A DNA stretch of 53,400 nt from Lentilactobacillus parakefiri. GTDB taxonomy: Bacteria > Bacillota > Bacilli > Lactobacillales > Lactobacillaceae. The notes beneath the pieces were generated by a model. The model did no database searches. It saw only the letters and a program-made list of their open reading frames with translations, and was not told where the DNA came from. This document shows positions 22,654-29,989 of this stretch, one piece after another (position 1 is the stretch's first letter; every line of letters begins with the position of its first letter). A program made the position numbers and the translations under genes. The DNA lies in NCBI RefSeq assembly GCF_002157585.1, contig NZ_BDGB01000103.1, positions 1-53,400 on the forward strand, in the 5' to 3' direction.

Positions 22654-23610
22654 TTACAATGGATGAGTCAAATAATGATTCCGGGTCACAATATAGTCAA
22701 TTGCGCTGGCAATCAAGCCGGTAATCAGACAACACCCGACGAACCCGATTATCGTAAAGTTACCGTTAATCTGAACCGGCGTAAACGTCCCACTTTGATG
22801 GAATAAGGTTGAATATAGTCGCAATGCATTTTGTTTGAAATCAAAAGGCCCCAAGACTGGAACACCGAAAAAGTAGCCAAACATCAGAATACCCACCAGC
22901 CATCGCCGCTTGAGTAGTAAGGTTAGGTAATAACTGACAATAACGGCGATTAGTGACAAGCCAAACACTGACAAAAACTGCACGGGTGCTTGAGACAAGT
23001 AGGACTGACCATCTGCCAAGTAGCGGGTCAACGCCAGTTTATTTGGAATATGGATAAAATTATTGAACCCCAACTGGAAGATAAGCGATGATAGACAGAT
23101 AAAGAGCAGACTCAAGAAAGTAATTACTCCCAAACTAATCATTTTTGAAAGGATGACACTTTGAATGCCGTTCATGCGGGCTTTAATTTTGAGTTGATTA
23201 TTTTTGAGCTCGCGATAAGCATAACTGATCGTATAGATTACCATGGTAATCGGAAAGATGATGAACATTGATGATCCGAGAATGTGATCGAAGTTGTTTC
23301 GAGGAGCCATCTCGATCAGATCTTGTTTGACCTTTTCACCAGCATCCTTTAGTTTCTTGACAATTGGGGCTCCCTCACTGCTATTAAAGGTCGACGAGCC
23401 ACCTGCTAGTATCTGATCAACATTGGCACCATCCCGTTTATCACGCTGTTGAATTTGAATCAAATTGCTTGAATCATTTTTATAAGCGGTATATTGAGCC
23501 CAGGAGATGGAGAAGCAGAGGATTGTCAGGATAAACAACACTAAGTAGATCGCATCGGCGTGGAGCTGTTGGTCCAATTCTTTTTTGCTTAGGGCTTTGA
23601 GCTTTCTCAA
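22654..23610 (-). CDS. ABC-2-like transporter membrane protein
   Basis: A 318-residue membrane protein. It has one N-terminal helix (about 21-42), a large extracytoplasmic loop of roughly 85 residues, and five further helices, the topology of ABC-2 type permeases that export peptides or lipids. No ATPase gene is adjacent, so it either uses one from elsewhere or is a remnant of a larger locus. The start is uncertain: TTG 23610 has AAAGGA about 13 nt upstream. It is followed by the small membrane protein gene on the same strand. Confidence 0.65.
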   Translation of the reverse strand: MRKLKALSKKELDQQLHADAIYLVLFILTILCFSISWAQYTAYKNDSSNLIQIQQRDKRDGANVDQILAGGSSTFNSSEGAPIVKKLKDAGEKVKQDLIEMAPRNNFDHILGSSMFIIFPITMVIYTISYAYRELKNNQLKIKARMNGIQSVILSKMISLGVITFLSLLFICLSSLIFQLGFNNFIHIPNKLALTRYLADGQSYLSQAPVQFLSVFGLSLIAVIVSYYLTLLLKRRWLVGILMFGYFFGVPVLGPFDFKQNALRLYSTLFHQSGTFTPVQINGNFTIIGFVGCCLITGLIASAIDYIVTRNHYLTHPL

Positions 23611-23837
23611 TTGTGTCTGTCAATTCCTTTCGCTGAATAATCATTTTAGTAAACAATGTCTCCAGCATAGCGATTTTGAGGGTTGAAAACAATCGTAATT
23701 CAGAAATGTTCAGACTTATTTCACACAAAATTCACAAAAGATTCATTAATTCACCAACGGCATATACATTCACCAACTTTCGTTCTATCATGATGGTAAC
23801 GGTTCCAGAACTAGTAAATATGAAAGAGGGATCTTGT

Positions 23838-24875
23838 ATGTTCTTTATTGATACGTCTCGAAATGGCAAACCTGTCTACGATCCGATTGTGAACCAATCT
23901 TTGGATAATTATTTAGTGAATGATTTAAAACTTCCCGGCCACGGTTTGATCATGTACGTCAACCAACCGGCCGTGATTATTGGGGTTAATCAAAATGCCT
24001 ACGCGGAAGTTAACATGCCCTATTTGAAGCAAAAGGGCATTAAGCTGGTTCGCCGGACTTCTGGTGGCGGCGCCGTGTATCACGATTACGGCAACATTAT
24101 CTTTGAAAACATTGTCATCAATGATGACGAACACTTTGGCGATTTCAACTACTTTGCCCAACCCATCATCGATGCCCTGCATGACATGGGGGCAACTGAT
24201 GCCGAGATGCGCGGCAGAAACGACATGGTGATTGGTAATCAGAAATTCTCCGGGATGACGATGTTCAAGGTTGGCAAGTCCTATGCGGCTGGTGGGACGT
24301 TGATGTTTGATCTGGATATGGATGTCGCCACCGAGGTTTTGACGCCTGAAAAGGATAAATTGGAATCAAAAGGTGTTAAGTCGGTTGAAAGTCGAGTCAC
24401 TAACGTTAAGCCATTCTTGAAGCCGGAATTCCAGGGGTTGGATATCGAGGGCTTCAAGAAAGCGCTGCTGCTGAGATTGTTTAATGCCAAGTCACTCGAT
24501 GATATTGAAACCTACCATTTGAACGATCACGATTGGTCAATTATTGATGAGCGGTTGAAGGGGAAGTACGATACCGATGAGTGGAATTATGGGAAGAACC
24601 CCGGTTTTGATTACTACGTTTCAAAGCATTATGACATTGGCACGGTTAGCTTCAATTATTCACTGAGCGGAAATCTGATTTCTGACATCAAAATTTACGG
24701 TGATTTTATTACCGGTGGCGATATTTCTCTGATTGAAAAAGCATTGAAGGGCGTTGAGCTTAGTAAAGATGCCTTGGTTGCTTCTTTGAACCAAGTGGAC
24801 ATTAAGGCCAACCTGGGCGATGTTTCAGCTGATGAGCTGGCGGACTTGCTGCTGGAGAAGACTCGGATTGATTAG
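23838..24875 (+). CDS. lplA: Lipoate-protein ligase A
   Basis: A 345-residue enzyme that activates lipoate with ATP and attaches it to E2 and GcvH-type domains. GVNQNAYAEVN (about 50-60), VRRTSGGGAVYHDYGN (residues about 72-87) and GRNDMVIGNQKFSGM are the lipoate-binding and adenylation motifs; a C-terminal accessory domain completes the long LplA form. ATG 23838 is chosen for AGAGGG 8 nt upstream. It is a single gene ending in a terminator. No lipoylated dehydrogenase complex is in the window. Confidence 0.93.
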   Translation: MFFIDTSRNGKPVYDPIVNQSLDNYLVNDLKLPGHGLIMYVNQPAVIIGVNQNAYAEVNMPYLKQKGIKLVRRTSGGGAVYHDYGNIIFENIVINDDEHFGDFNYFAQPIIDALHDMGATDAEMRGRNDMVIGNQKFSGMTMFKVGKSYAAGGTLMFDLDMDVATEVLTPEKDKLESKGVKSVESRVTNVKPFLKPEFQGLDIEGFKKALLLRLFNAKSLDDIETYHLNDHDWSIIDERLKGKYDTDEWNYGKNPGFDYYVSKHYDIGTVSFNYSLSGNLISDIKIYGDFITGGDISLIEKALKGVELSKDALVASLNQVDIKANLGDVSADELADLLLEKTRID

Positions 24876-24893
24876 ATATGATTGGTTTGTTTT

Positions 24894-24926
24894 GGGGTTC
24901 TAGCATATGAGCTAGAACTCTTTTTG
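24894..24926 (+). terminator. Terminator after lplA
   Basis: GTTCTAGC pairs with GCTAGAAC around ATATGA, followed by TCTTTTT. Confidence 0.85.
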
Positions 24927-25060
24927 CATTCCATCGTTGTGCAATCTAGACTGCTGGTTATCGTTATGCGACCAGCTGAGCTAATCCGTTGACCTACACT
25001 GACCATTCGTGGAATAATATGGCGTTATAAGTAATGCGACAAGTTACCGGGGGTGAACAC

Positions 25061-26755
25061 ATGAATCAAGCACCAAATCAGCACAAAAACAGCGGGGAAC
25101 AGAGCGGTGTGAACATGATGGGGATGTTCAAATTCGTTTTCGGCACCGTTCTTAAACGGCCGTGGATTTTGATTGTCAACGTCGTCGTTTTGACAATTCT
25201 ATCCTTGATGGATTTCTTACTGCCACAATTCAACCAATACATCATTGACCACGTTATTCCGAATAAAAGTACGGCACAACTGGCTGTGGTTGTTGGACTG
25301 CTATTGCTGACAGTCACAATTTCCGGCATTTTCACCTACGTTTCTACCTATTACATGGGGGTCATGAGTCAAGGGGCCATCACCAACTTGCGAAACCAGC
25401 TGTATCAATATTTGATCAGGTTAGATACGCATTTCTTTGAATCCAGTAAAACGGGTGATTTGATGGTGCGATTGACATCAGATATTAACAACTTGCAAAA
25501 CCTGATTTCACCGAACATGCTGTCCCTGATTGGCAGTTTGTTCACGTTTGTCGGGGTGTTAGGGTTCATTTTCTTTGTTAACTGGGAAATGGCACTAGTC
25601 GTCAGTTTGACATTTCCACTGATTTTTCTTGTGGTCCGAATTTTCAGAACACGGATTCGAAATTCGTATCAAAAGGCCCGTCAGTCTCAAGCCTTGATGA
25701 CCAATCAGCTGCAGAACACCTTGACCCAAATTCAGTTGATTAAGAGTTACACGACTGAGGATCTGGAATCCAGCCGGTTTGATAAATTGGCCAACATGAA
25801 CAAAAACAACATTATTGAAGCCACTCGCAACCAGGCCATCTTTTCGCCGCTGGTGACCTTCATTGAGTATTTGGGAACGGCGATTGTCCTATTCTTAGGG
25901 ACGTTGTTCGTATTCAAAAATCAGTTAACCATTGGGCAATTGGTTGCCTATCTCAGCTACGTGGGGATCTTGCAAAGCCCAATCAGCGCTTTTTCAAGAT
26001 TGCTTAACCAATTCCAGCAGTCACTGGTTTCTTATGGGCGAATTGTCAGCATTATGGGCTTGAAACCGGCAATTGTTGACCAGAACGATGCCGTGGCATT
26101 TCCACAGATTAAGTCGGGCGTACAATTCGAGCACGTGACTTTCTCCTACGCATCTGATGAACCGCAATCCCCGCACAAGGCGGCGATTCAAGACGTCACC
26201 TTTGATATTCCATTTGGCAAACAGACTGCCTTGGTTGGCCACTCAGGTGCGGGCAAATCAACGATCACTGATTTGCTTGATCGTCTGTACGATGTCAACA
26301 GCGGTAACATTTTATTTGATGGTATCCCCATCAAGCATATTAAGCTCAAGTCTCTGCGACAAAACATCGCGATTGTGTCACAGGATATCTTCATCATCGA
26401 CGGCACGATTGCCGATAATATCCGTTATGGCACACCAGGAGAAACGACTGATCAGCTTTGGGAGGTTGCCAAGCTGGCCGATATTGATACTTTCATTAAG
26501 GGGTTACCTGATCAAATGAAGACCCAAGTTGGTGAGCGGGGAATTCGCCTATCCGGTGGGCAAAAGCAACGGATTGCCATTGCCAGAGCGCTGCTGAAAG
26601 ACGCCCAAATTGTTGTCCTAGATGAAGCCACCGCCTCGCTGGATAATGAGTCGGAAAAGACCATTCAGCACGCGTTGGAAAATTTGATGGAGCAGCGAAC
26701 ATCCTTAGTCATCGCCCACAGAAGTTGGCCTCTGGCCCGTCGGAGCGTATTTTAA
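25061..26755 (+). CDS. ABC exporter (fused TMD-NBD), C-terminus lost at a repeat element
   Basis: A 564-residue fused membrane and ATPase exporter of the LmrA/BmrA type. Six helices lie in about 25-320. The ATPase has Walker A GHSGAGKST (about 393), signature LSGGQKQR (about 497), Walker B IVVLDEATASLD, and the H-loop IAHR (His553). After IAHR, where relatives continue with LST, the frame runs 10 residues into the repeat element that starts at 26720 and stops, so roughly the last 20-40 residues are missing. All catalytic motifs remain, and activity is possible. The start ATG follows GGGGGTG; TTGACC-18-AATAAT upstream is a plausible promoter. Confidence 0.8.
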   Translation: MNQAPNQHKNSGEQSGVNMMGMFKFVFGTVLKRPWILIVNVVVLTILSLMDFLLPQFNQYIIDHVIPNKSTAQLAVVVGLLLLTVTISGIFTYVSTYYMGVMSQGAITNLRNQLYQYLIRLDTHFFESSKTGDLMVRLTSDINNLQNLISPNMLSLIGSLFTFVGVLGFIFFVNWEMALVVSLTFPLIFLVVRIFRTRIRNSYQKARQSQALMTNQLQNTLTQIQLIKSYTTEDLESSRFDKLANMNKNNIIEATRNQAIFSPLVTFIEYLGTAIVLFLGTLFVFKNQLTIGQLVAYLSYVGILQSPISAFSRLLNQFQQSLVSYGRIVSIMGLKPAIVDQNDAVAFPQIKSGVQFEHVTFSYASDEPQSPHKAAIQDVTFDIPFGKQTALVGHSGAGKSTITDLLDRLYDVNSGNILFDGIPIKHIKLKSLRQNIAIVSQDIFIIDGTIADNIRYGTPGETTDQLWEVAKLADIDTFIKGLPDQMKTQVGERGIRLSGGQKQRIAIARALLKDAQIVVLDEATASLDNESEKTIQHALENLMEQRTSLVIAHRSWPLARRSVF

Positions 26756-26855
26756 AGGCCGAAGGGAGCACAGAAGAAGCTAACAAACGTGCTTTTGGTT
26801 CAACCTGGTAGAGGCGGTTCCTAAGCGGACTTTGTTTAAACTTTTGGGTTCGGCC
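26720..26855. repeat. Rearranged palindromic element, copy G, at the end of the ABC gene
   Basis: AGAAGTTGGCCTCTGGCCC matches the right arm end of element F. It runs into the common flank GTCGGAGCGTATTTT...CTAACAAACGTG (26739-26791). After this comes GAGGCGGTTCC and ACTTTGTTTAAA (26811 onward), resembling the left arm of F. The order right arm, flank, left arm is permuted, as if two copies recombined. Its first base coincides with the loss of the ABC exporter C-terminus. Confidence 0.75.
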
Positions 26856-26907
26856 CTGCTCTCTTTATCTAAATCATCTACTTGTTACTTCAAAAAAATA
26901 TCAAAAC

Positions 26908-27016
26908 AAAAGAAAACCCCGGCCCAGCACAAATGCTGAGTCGGGGTTTTCTCACTCCAATAACGAAAGCAATAGACGAGCTAGAGCTTTGGCGAACGGT
27001 CGAACCGTCCTTTCAT
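26908..27016 (-). ncRNA. Tandem small RNA 1, downstream of the Abi gene
   Basis: The minus-strand promoter TTGACA-17-TATTGT (27052-27024) leads to an RNA of about 109 nt. A 54-nt block (27014-26961) is 52/54 identical to small RNA 2. It begins with a hairpin ACGGT-TCG-ACCGT, followed by AAAGC...GCTTT around TCTAGCTCGTCTATT. The RNA ends in a terminator, CCCCG...CGGGG plus TTTTCTTTTG. No ribosome site or frame fits. Its position next to an Abi_2/AbiF-like toxin gene suggests an RNA antitoxin. Confidence 0.75.
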
Positions 27017-27023
27017 GGTTTTA

Positions 27024-27052
27024 ACAATATCTGAAAATGGTCGAATTGTCAA
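27024..27052 (-). promoter_or_regulatory. Promoter of small RNA 1
   Basis: Minus strand TTGACA (27052-27047), 17 nt, TATTGT (27029-27024). Confidence 0.75.
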
Positions 27053-27091
27053 TCAATCGATTTTTGGGATGATAAATGTTTTTTGCTTCTC

Positions 27092-27204
27092 AAAAAAAGA
27101 AAACCCCGCTTCAGTTCTGAGACTGACTCGGGTTTTTCGTGACTACGTAACAAAAGCAATAGACGAGCTAGAGCTTTAGCGAACGGTCGAACCGTCCTTT
27201 CCTT
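27092..27204 (-). ncRNA. Tandem small RNA 2, downstream of the Abi gene
   Basis: About 113 nt on the minus strand from promoter TTGACA-17-TATATT (27239-27211). The block 27201-27148 is the conserved 54-nt core shared with small RNA 1 (only two C/T differences). The terminator has a different sequence (CCCG...CGGGG with an AGTCTCAGAACTG-type inner stem), followed by TTTTCTTTTTTT. Conservation of the core but not of the terminator stem indicates that the core is the functional part. Confidence 0.75.
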
Positions 27205-27210
27205 GTTAAT

Positions 27211-27239
27211 AATATATAAAGTTTTGAACCTCTTGTCAA
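27211..27239 (-). promoter_or_regulatory. Promoter of small RNA 2
   Basis: Minus strand TTGACA (27239-27234), 17 nt, TATATT (27216-27211), a near-consensus sigma-A promoter that does not share spacer sequence with that of small RNA 1. Confidence 0.8.
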
Positions 27240-27325
27240 ACATTTACTGACTGTTAATTAATCTGTAAAGCAGTTGATAAAAAGTAACCAGCACCGGCTC
27301 ATGAATATAGTAATTTGCGTGTTTC

Positions 27326-28174
27326 TTAGCTCTGTGTAGTAATTTTTTTTCCTTCTTTTTTGGTCAATGCTTGTGCCCTTATACTTGAAAACCGTCTATG
27401 CAAGGAGTACAAGCTAACGAGGTCGTTTACTTTCATATCAGTTAATATAGAAGCATCAATTCCCATCCTAGTTGCATACATAACGACCATTGTGTTTCGA
27501 TGCTTTACTTGTTCTTTAATAGTAAACAGATTAACCATGATGGCATTATTATGTGCTGATGCATTTCGAATGTGTTTTGCATACTTCAACAAGGTATGCG
27601 CAACCTTAACATCTTTATTCCTAGAACGTTCATAATAAAAGTCAACAAACCTTGAAAGCACCCCAAATGTTGCGACTTCAAGAAACATCCAAATTGAAGG
27701 GTGATTCCGGTGCTTTATATACATATCATGTAAATAGTCATTTCGTCTCAAGTACTTCATGGTTTGGTCATATCCTCGTTGATTAAACTTACTAAAGTCC
27801 TTCACGACTGAATAGCCGTCTTCACGTGGATCCTTGGTTATGAGATCAATTATCCGTGTTTTAATTCCATGTTCAATATCCAATGAGATTCTAAGCAAGT
27901 ATCCTCGAAGCTGCATATCAATCGATGCCAAGTCGGTCAAATATGCAAAGTCAAGATGCTCATATTGGCCTCCAACCTTATGAAAATTCTTTCGGTAGGA
28001 CGTTAATTTGAAATAATAATTTTTAGTTGCAAGCATCTGGATTGCTTCTTCTTCGGATACCAATTCGAACTTGATCCCCTTGTCCTTCATATGTTCAATC
28101 ATCTGTGGATATGTGTACTTTGGTTTTATTGAATTCACCTCCTTACTTGTTAGGCGATCGAACCGGGTTCTCAT
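27326..28174 (-). CDS. Abi_2/AbiF-type HEPN abortive infection protein
   Basis: A 282-residue protein of the AbiD/AbiF (Abi_2) family. The N-terminal KNYYFKLTSYRKNF segment (51-64), LDIEHGIKTRIIDL (98-111) and a HEPN active-site motif Arg-X4-His (Arg203-His208 in RNASAH) mark an RNase of the HEPN class. AbiF proteins are reported to pair with a conserved antitoxin RNA and to be related to the ancestry of Cas13. Here two tandem small RNAs lie downstream on the same strand. ATG 28174 has no ribosome site. A strong AAGGAGG sits 8 nt before an in-frame ATA (28129-28127, giving MKPKYTYPQ...), so the real start may be non-canonical. Divergent from glutathione peroxidase. Confidence 0.88.
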   Translation of the reverse strand: MRTRFDRLTSKEVNSIKPKYTYPQMIEHMKDKGIKFELVSEEEAIQMLATKNYYFKLTSYRKNFHKVGGQYEHLDFAYLTDLASIDMQLRGYLLRISLDIEHGIKTRIIDLITKDPREDGYSVVKDFSKFNQRGYDQTMKYLRRNDYLHDMYIKHRNHPSIWMFLEVATFGVLSRFVDFYYERSRNKDVKVAHTLLKYAKHIRNASAHNNAIMVNLFTIKEQVKHRNTMVVMYATRMGIDASILTDMKVNDLVSLYSLHRRFSSIRAQALTKKEGKKITTQS

Positions 28175-28274
28175 GCTATTTACATACGATGGATTGCGCT
28201 TAAATATTTAGGCGTTTTGTTTTCGGACATTTTAGTTTACACTGATCATAAATACAGAAAACGGGTGACATTTA

Positions 28275-28757
28275 ATGAAGACAATTTATGATTATCAAGA
28301 AACTGAAATGAGCGGTAAACCCATTAATTTGAGTGACTATCAGGGTAAGGTTGTTTTAATTGTAAATACTGCCAGTAAATGCGGCTTAGCTCCTCAATTG
28401 GAAGGCCTGGAAAAATTATACAAGAAGTATAAGGATGAGGGCCTGGTGGTTTTGGGGCTGCCTTCCAATCAATTTCACCAGGAATTGGGCACCGATCAAG
28501 AGGCGGATGATTATTGCCGCATTCATTATGGCGTCACTTTCCCGATGACCAAGCGAGTTGCTGTTAATGGGGATGACGAGGATCCGCTGTTCGCCCATCT
28601 TAAAGAAGAATCTGGTCACGGCAAAATTAAGTGGAACTACACCAAATTCTTAGTTGGTAAGGATGGAACCCTGATCCATCGATTCGCACCAATTACCAAG
28701 CCCGAATCCATGGAAGAGGCTATTTATACCGCCCTCAATCAGAAAAATGTTTTGTAA
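28275..28757 (+). CDS. gpo: Glutathione peroxidase (thiol peroxidase of the GPx family)
   Basis: Reduces hydroperoxides with thiols. The 160-residue protein has the peroxidatic Cys36 in NTASKCGLAPQ (commonly CGFTPQ), LPSNQFHQ, and KWNYTKFLV with the catalytic Trp and Asn. This is the Cys form without selenocysteine. ACGGGTGACATTT precedes the ATG. It is followed 12 nt later by a truncated permease gene on the same strand. It is divergent from the Abi gene. Confidence 0.92.
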   Translation: MKTIYDYQETEMSGKPINLSDYQGKVVLIVNTASKCGLAPQLEGLEKLYKKYKDEGLVVLGLPSNQFHQELGTDQEADDYCRIHYGVTFPMTKRVAVNGDDEDPLFAHLKEESGHGKIKWNYTKFLVGKDGTLIHRFAPITKPESMEEAIYTALNQKNVL

Positions 28758-28769
28758 GAAGGTGGTAAG

Positions 28770-29312
28770 TTGAATACGACCTATTTCAAAGCCACTATCC
28801 GAGAAATCACTTACTCATGGGGCAAGTTCATTTCGATTGTCCTGATTATTTTATTGGGATCGCTGCTTTACGTTGGAATTCGAGCGACCGGACCTGATTT
28901 GGACAATTCTGCTGATCAATACTTTGCTCATCAAAATCTTGGTGATCTGACGCTGACGTCAACGTTGGGATTGAGCAATCGGGATCTCAGCTTGATTCAT
29001 GCTGATGCCCAGGTGCAGACTGCCGAACCCAGCCATATGGTGACGGTGAAGAAATCGCCCAACCAAGTGGTCCAGGTCTATTCGTATGTTAAATCTGCAA
29101 AATTAAACCAACTCAAGCTGGTTTCTGGTCACTTGCCGCAAAAAGCTGATCAGATTGTACTGGATCAAAAAGCCAAAAGTTATCAGATTGGTGACCGCTA
29201 CCGTTTGCCGGCAACTGCCGGTCTAAAAACCAAGACATTTAAGGTGGTGGGGTTCGTCAACTCACCGCTTTTTGTCAGCTCAACTGACCGCGGCACCACC
29301 AATGTTGGCTAG
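28770..29312 (+). pseudogene. FtsX-family ABC permease, N-terminal fragment
   Basis: Starts TTG 28770 after AAGGTGG. The 180 residues give the first membrane helix (SIVLIILLGSLLYVGIRA) and part of the MacB-like extracytoplasmic domain ending FVSSTDRGTTNVG. Complete proteins of this type have roughly 850-1100 residues with at least four more helices, none of which follow. The reading frame ends in a TAG that is shared, as CTAG, with the stop of the opposing protease fragment, so a deletion appears to have joined the two genes. Confidence 0.8.
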
Positions 29313-29953
29313 GTGTTGGCGAACTTCATTGCCCCATATTCTTCAGAAAAATTGGCTGGAGAAAGTGCGGTATTAGGCTTTTTTATGGCAGCTTGAGTTG
29401 GATTTGAAGCTGCCTGTGCCTGACTGGTGAGCTTAGCTGCCGGCTTTTTGGTCGTTTTCTTAGACTGATCGATGGCATAGAGGCCGACGACCGCAACGAC
29501 TTGGTTAGAGAGTTTACCCGGGAGTCTATATTTCGTTGAGCTTTGGAGACTGCTGTTGGCGAGCCTGGCTTTAAATGCCTTATTCAGATTGCCGATGGTT
29601 CCAGTGAGCTTGATTGCCAAATTACCAGGGAAAGGATTGGCCTTAACATGATATTTTGCCATGTAGGTTTTGAAATCAGCCACGTAACTGTCAGGCTGAC
29701 CAAATTTTGTCGCAAACTGAGTCGGGCTCAGATATTGGTGAAAATCTGCAGAGGATGGATTAACGGTTCCATACGCATACTGAGTCAGGGCATTTTCATC
29801 AGTGGACTTGAGTGAAACCGTGACCACCTGACGGGAATCGGCCAGTGGAATTGACTTCATCTTGGCTTTTTTGGCGTCTGCGGTTGTTCCAAGGGTTCCG
29901 CCAAGCGCTAAGACAAAGCTCAATGCTAATAAAACAAATGATTTCTTCTTCAT
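29309..29953 (-). pseudogene. S53 (sedolisin) protease, propeptide fragment
   Basis: Secreted-protein start with a signal peptide (KKKSFVLLALSFVLALGG) and a pro-kumamolisin activation domain (DFHQYLSPTQFATKFG, then NLAIKLTGTIGNLNKAF). It ends at NFSEEYGAMKF, the point where the mature S53 catalytic domain begins in the neighbouring paralogue (NAFSEKFGADKF). The whole catalytic domain is missing. ATG 29953 has AAGGG 8 nt upstream. The end overlaps the truncated permease, a deletion junction. Confidence 0.8.
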
Positions 29954-29989
29954 TTTCATCACCCTTTTAAAATGAAACCGACGTCACGG

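Noticed and set aside
26896-27240. CRISPR-like array, because the region has two near-identical blocks
   Set aside because: Only two blocks, 54 nt long and about 190 nt apart, each with its own promoter and terminator; no spacer-sized periodicity and no cas genes. Better explained as duplicated small RNAs.
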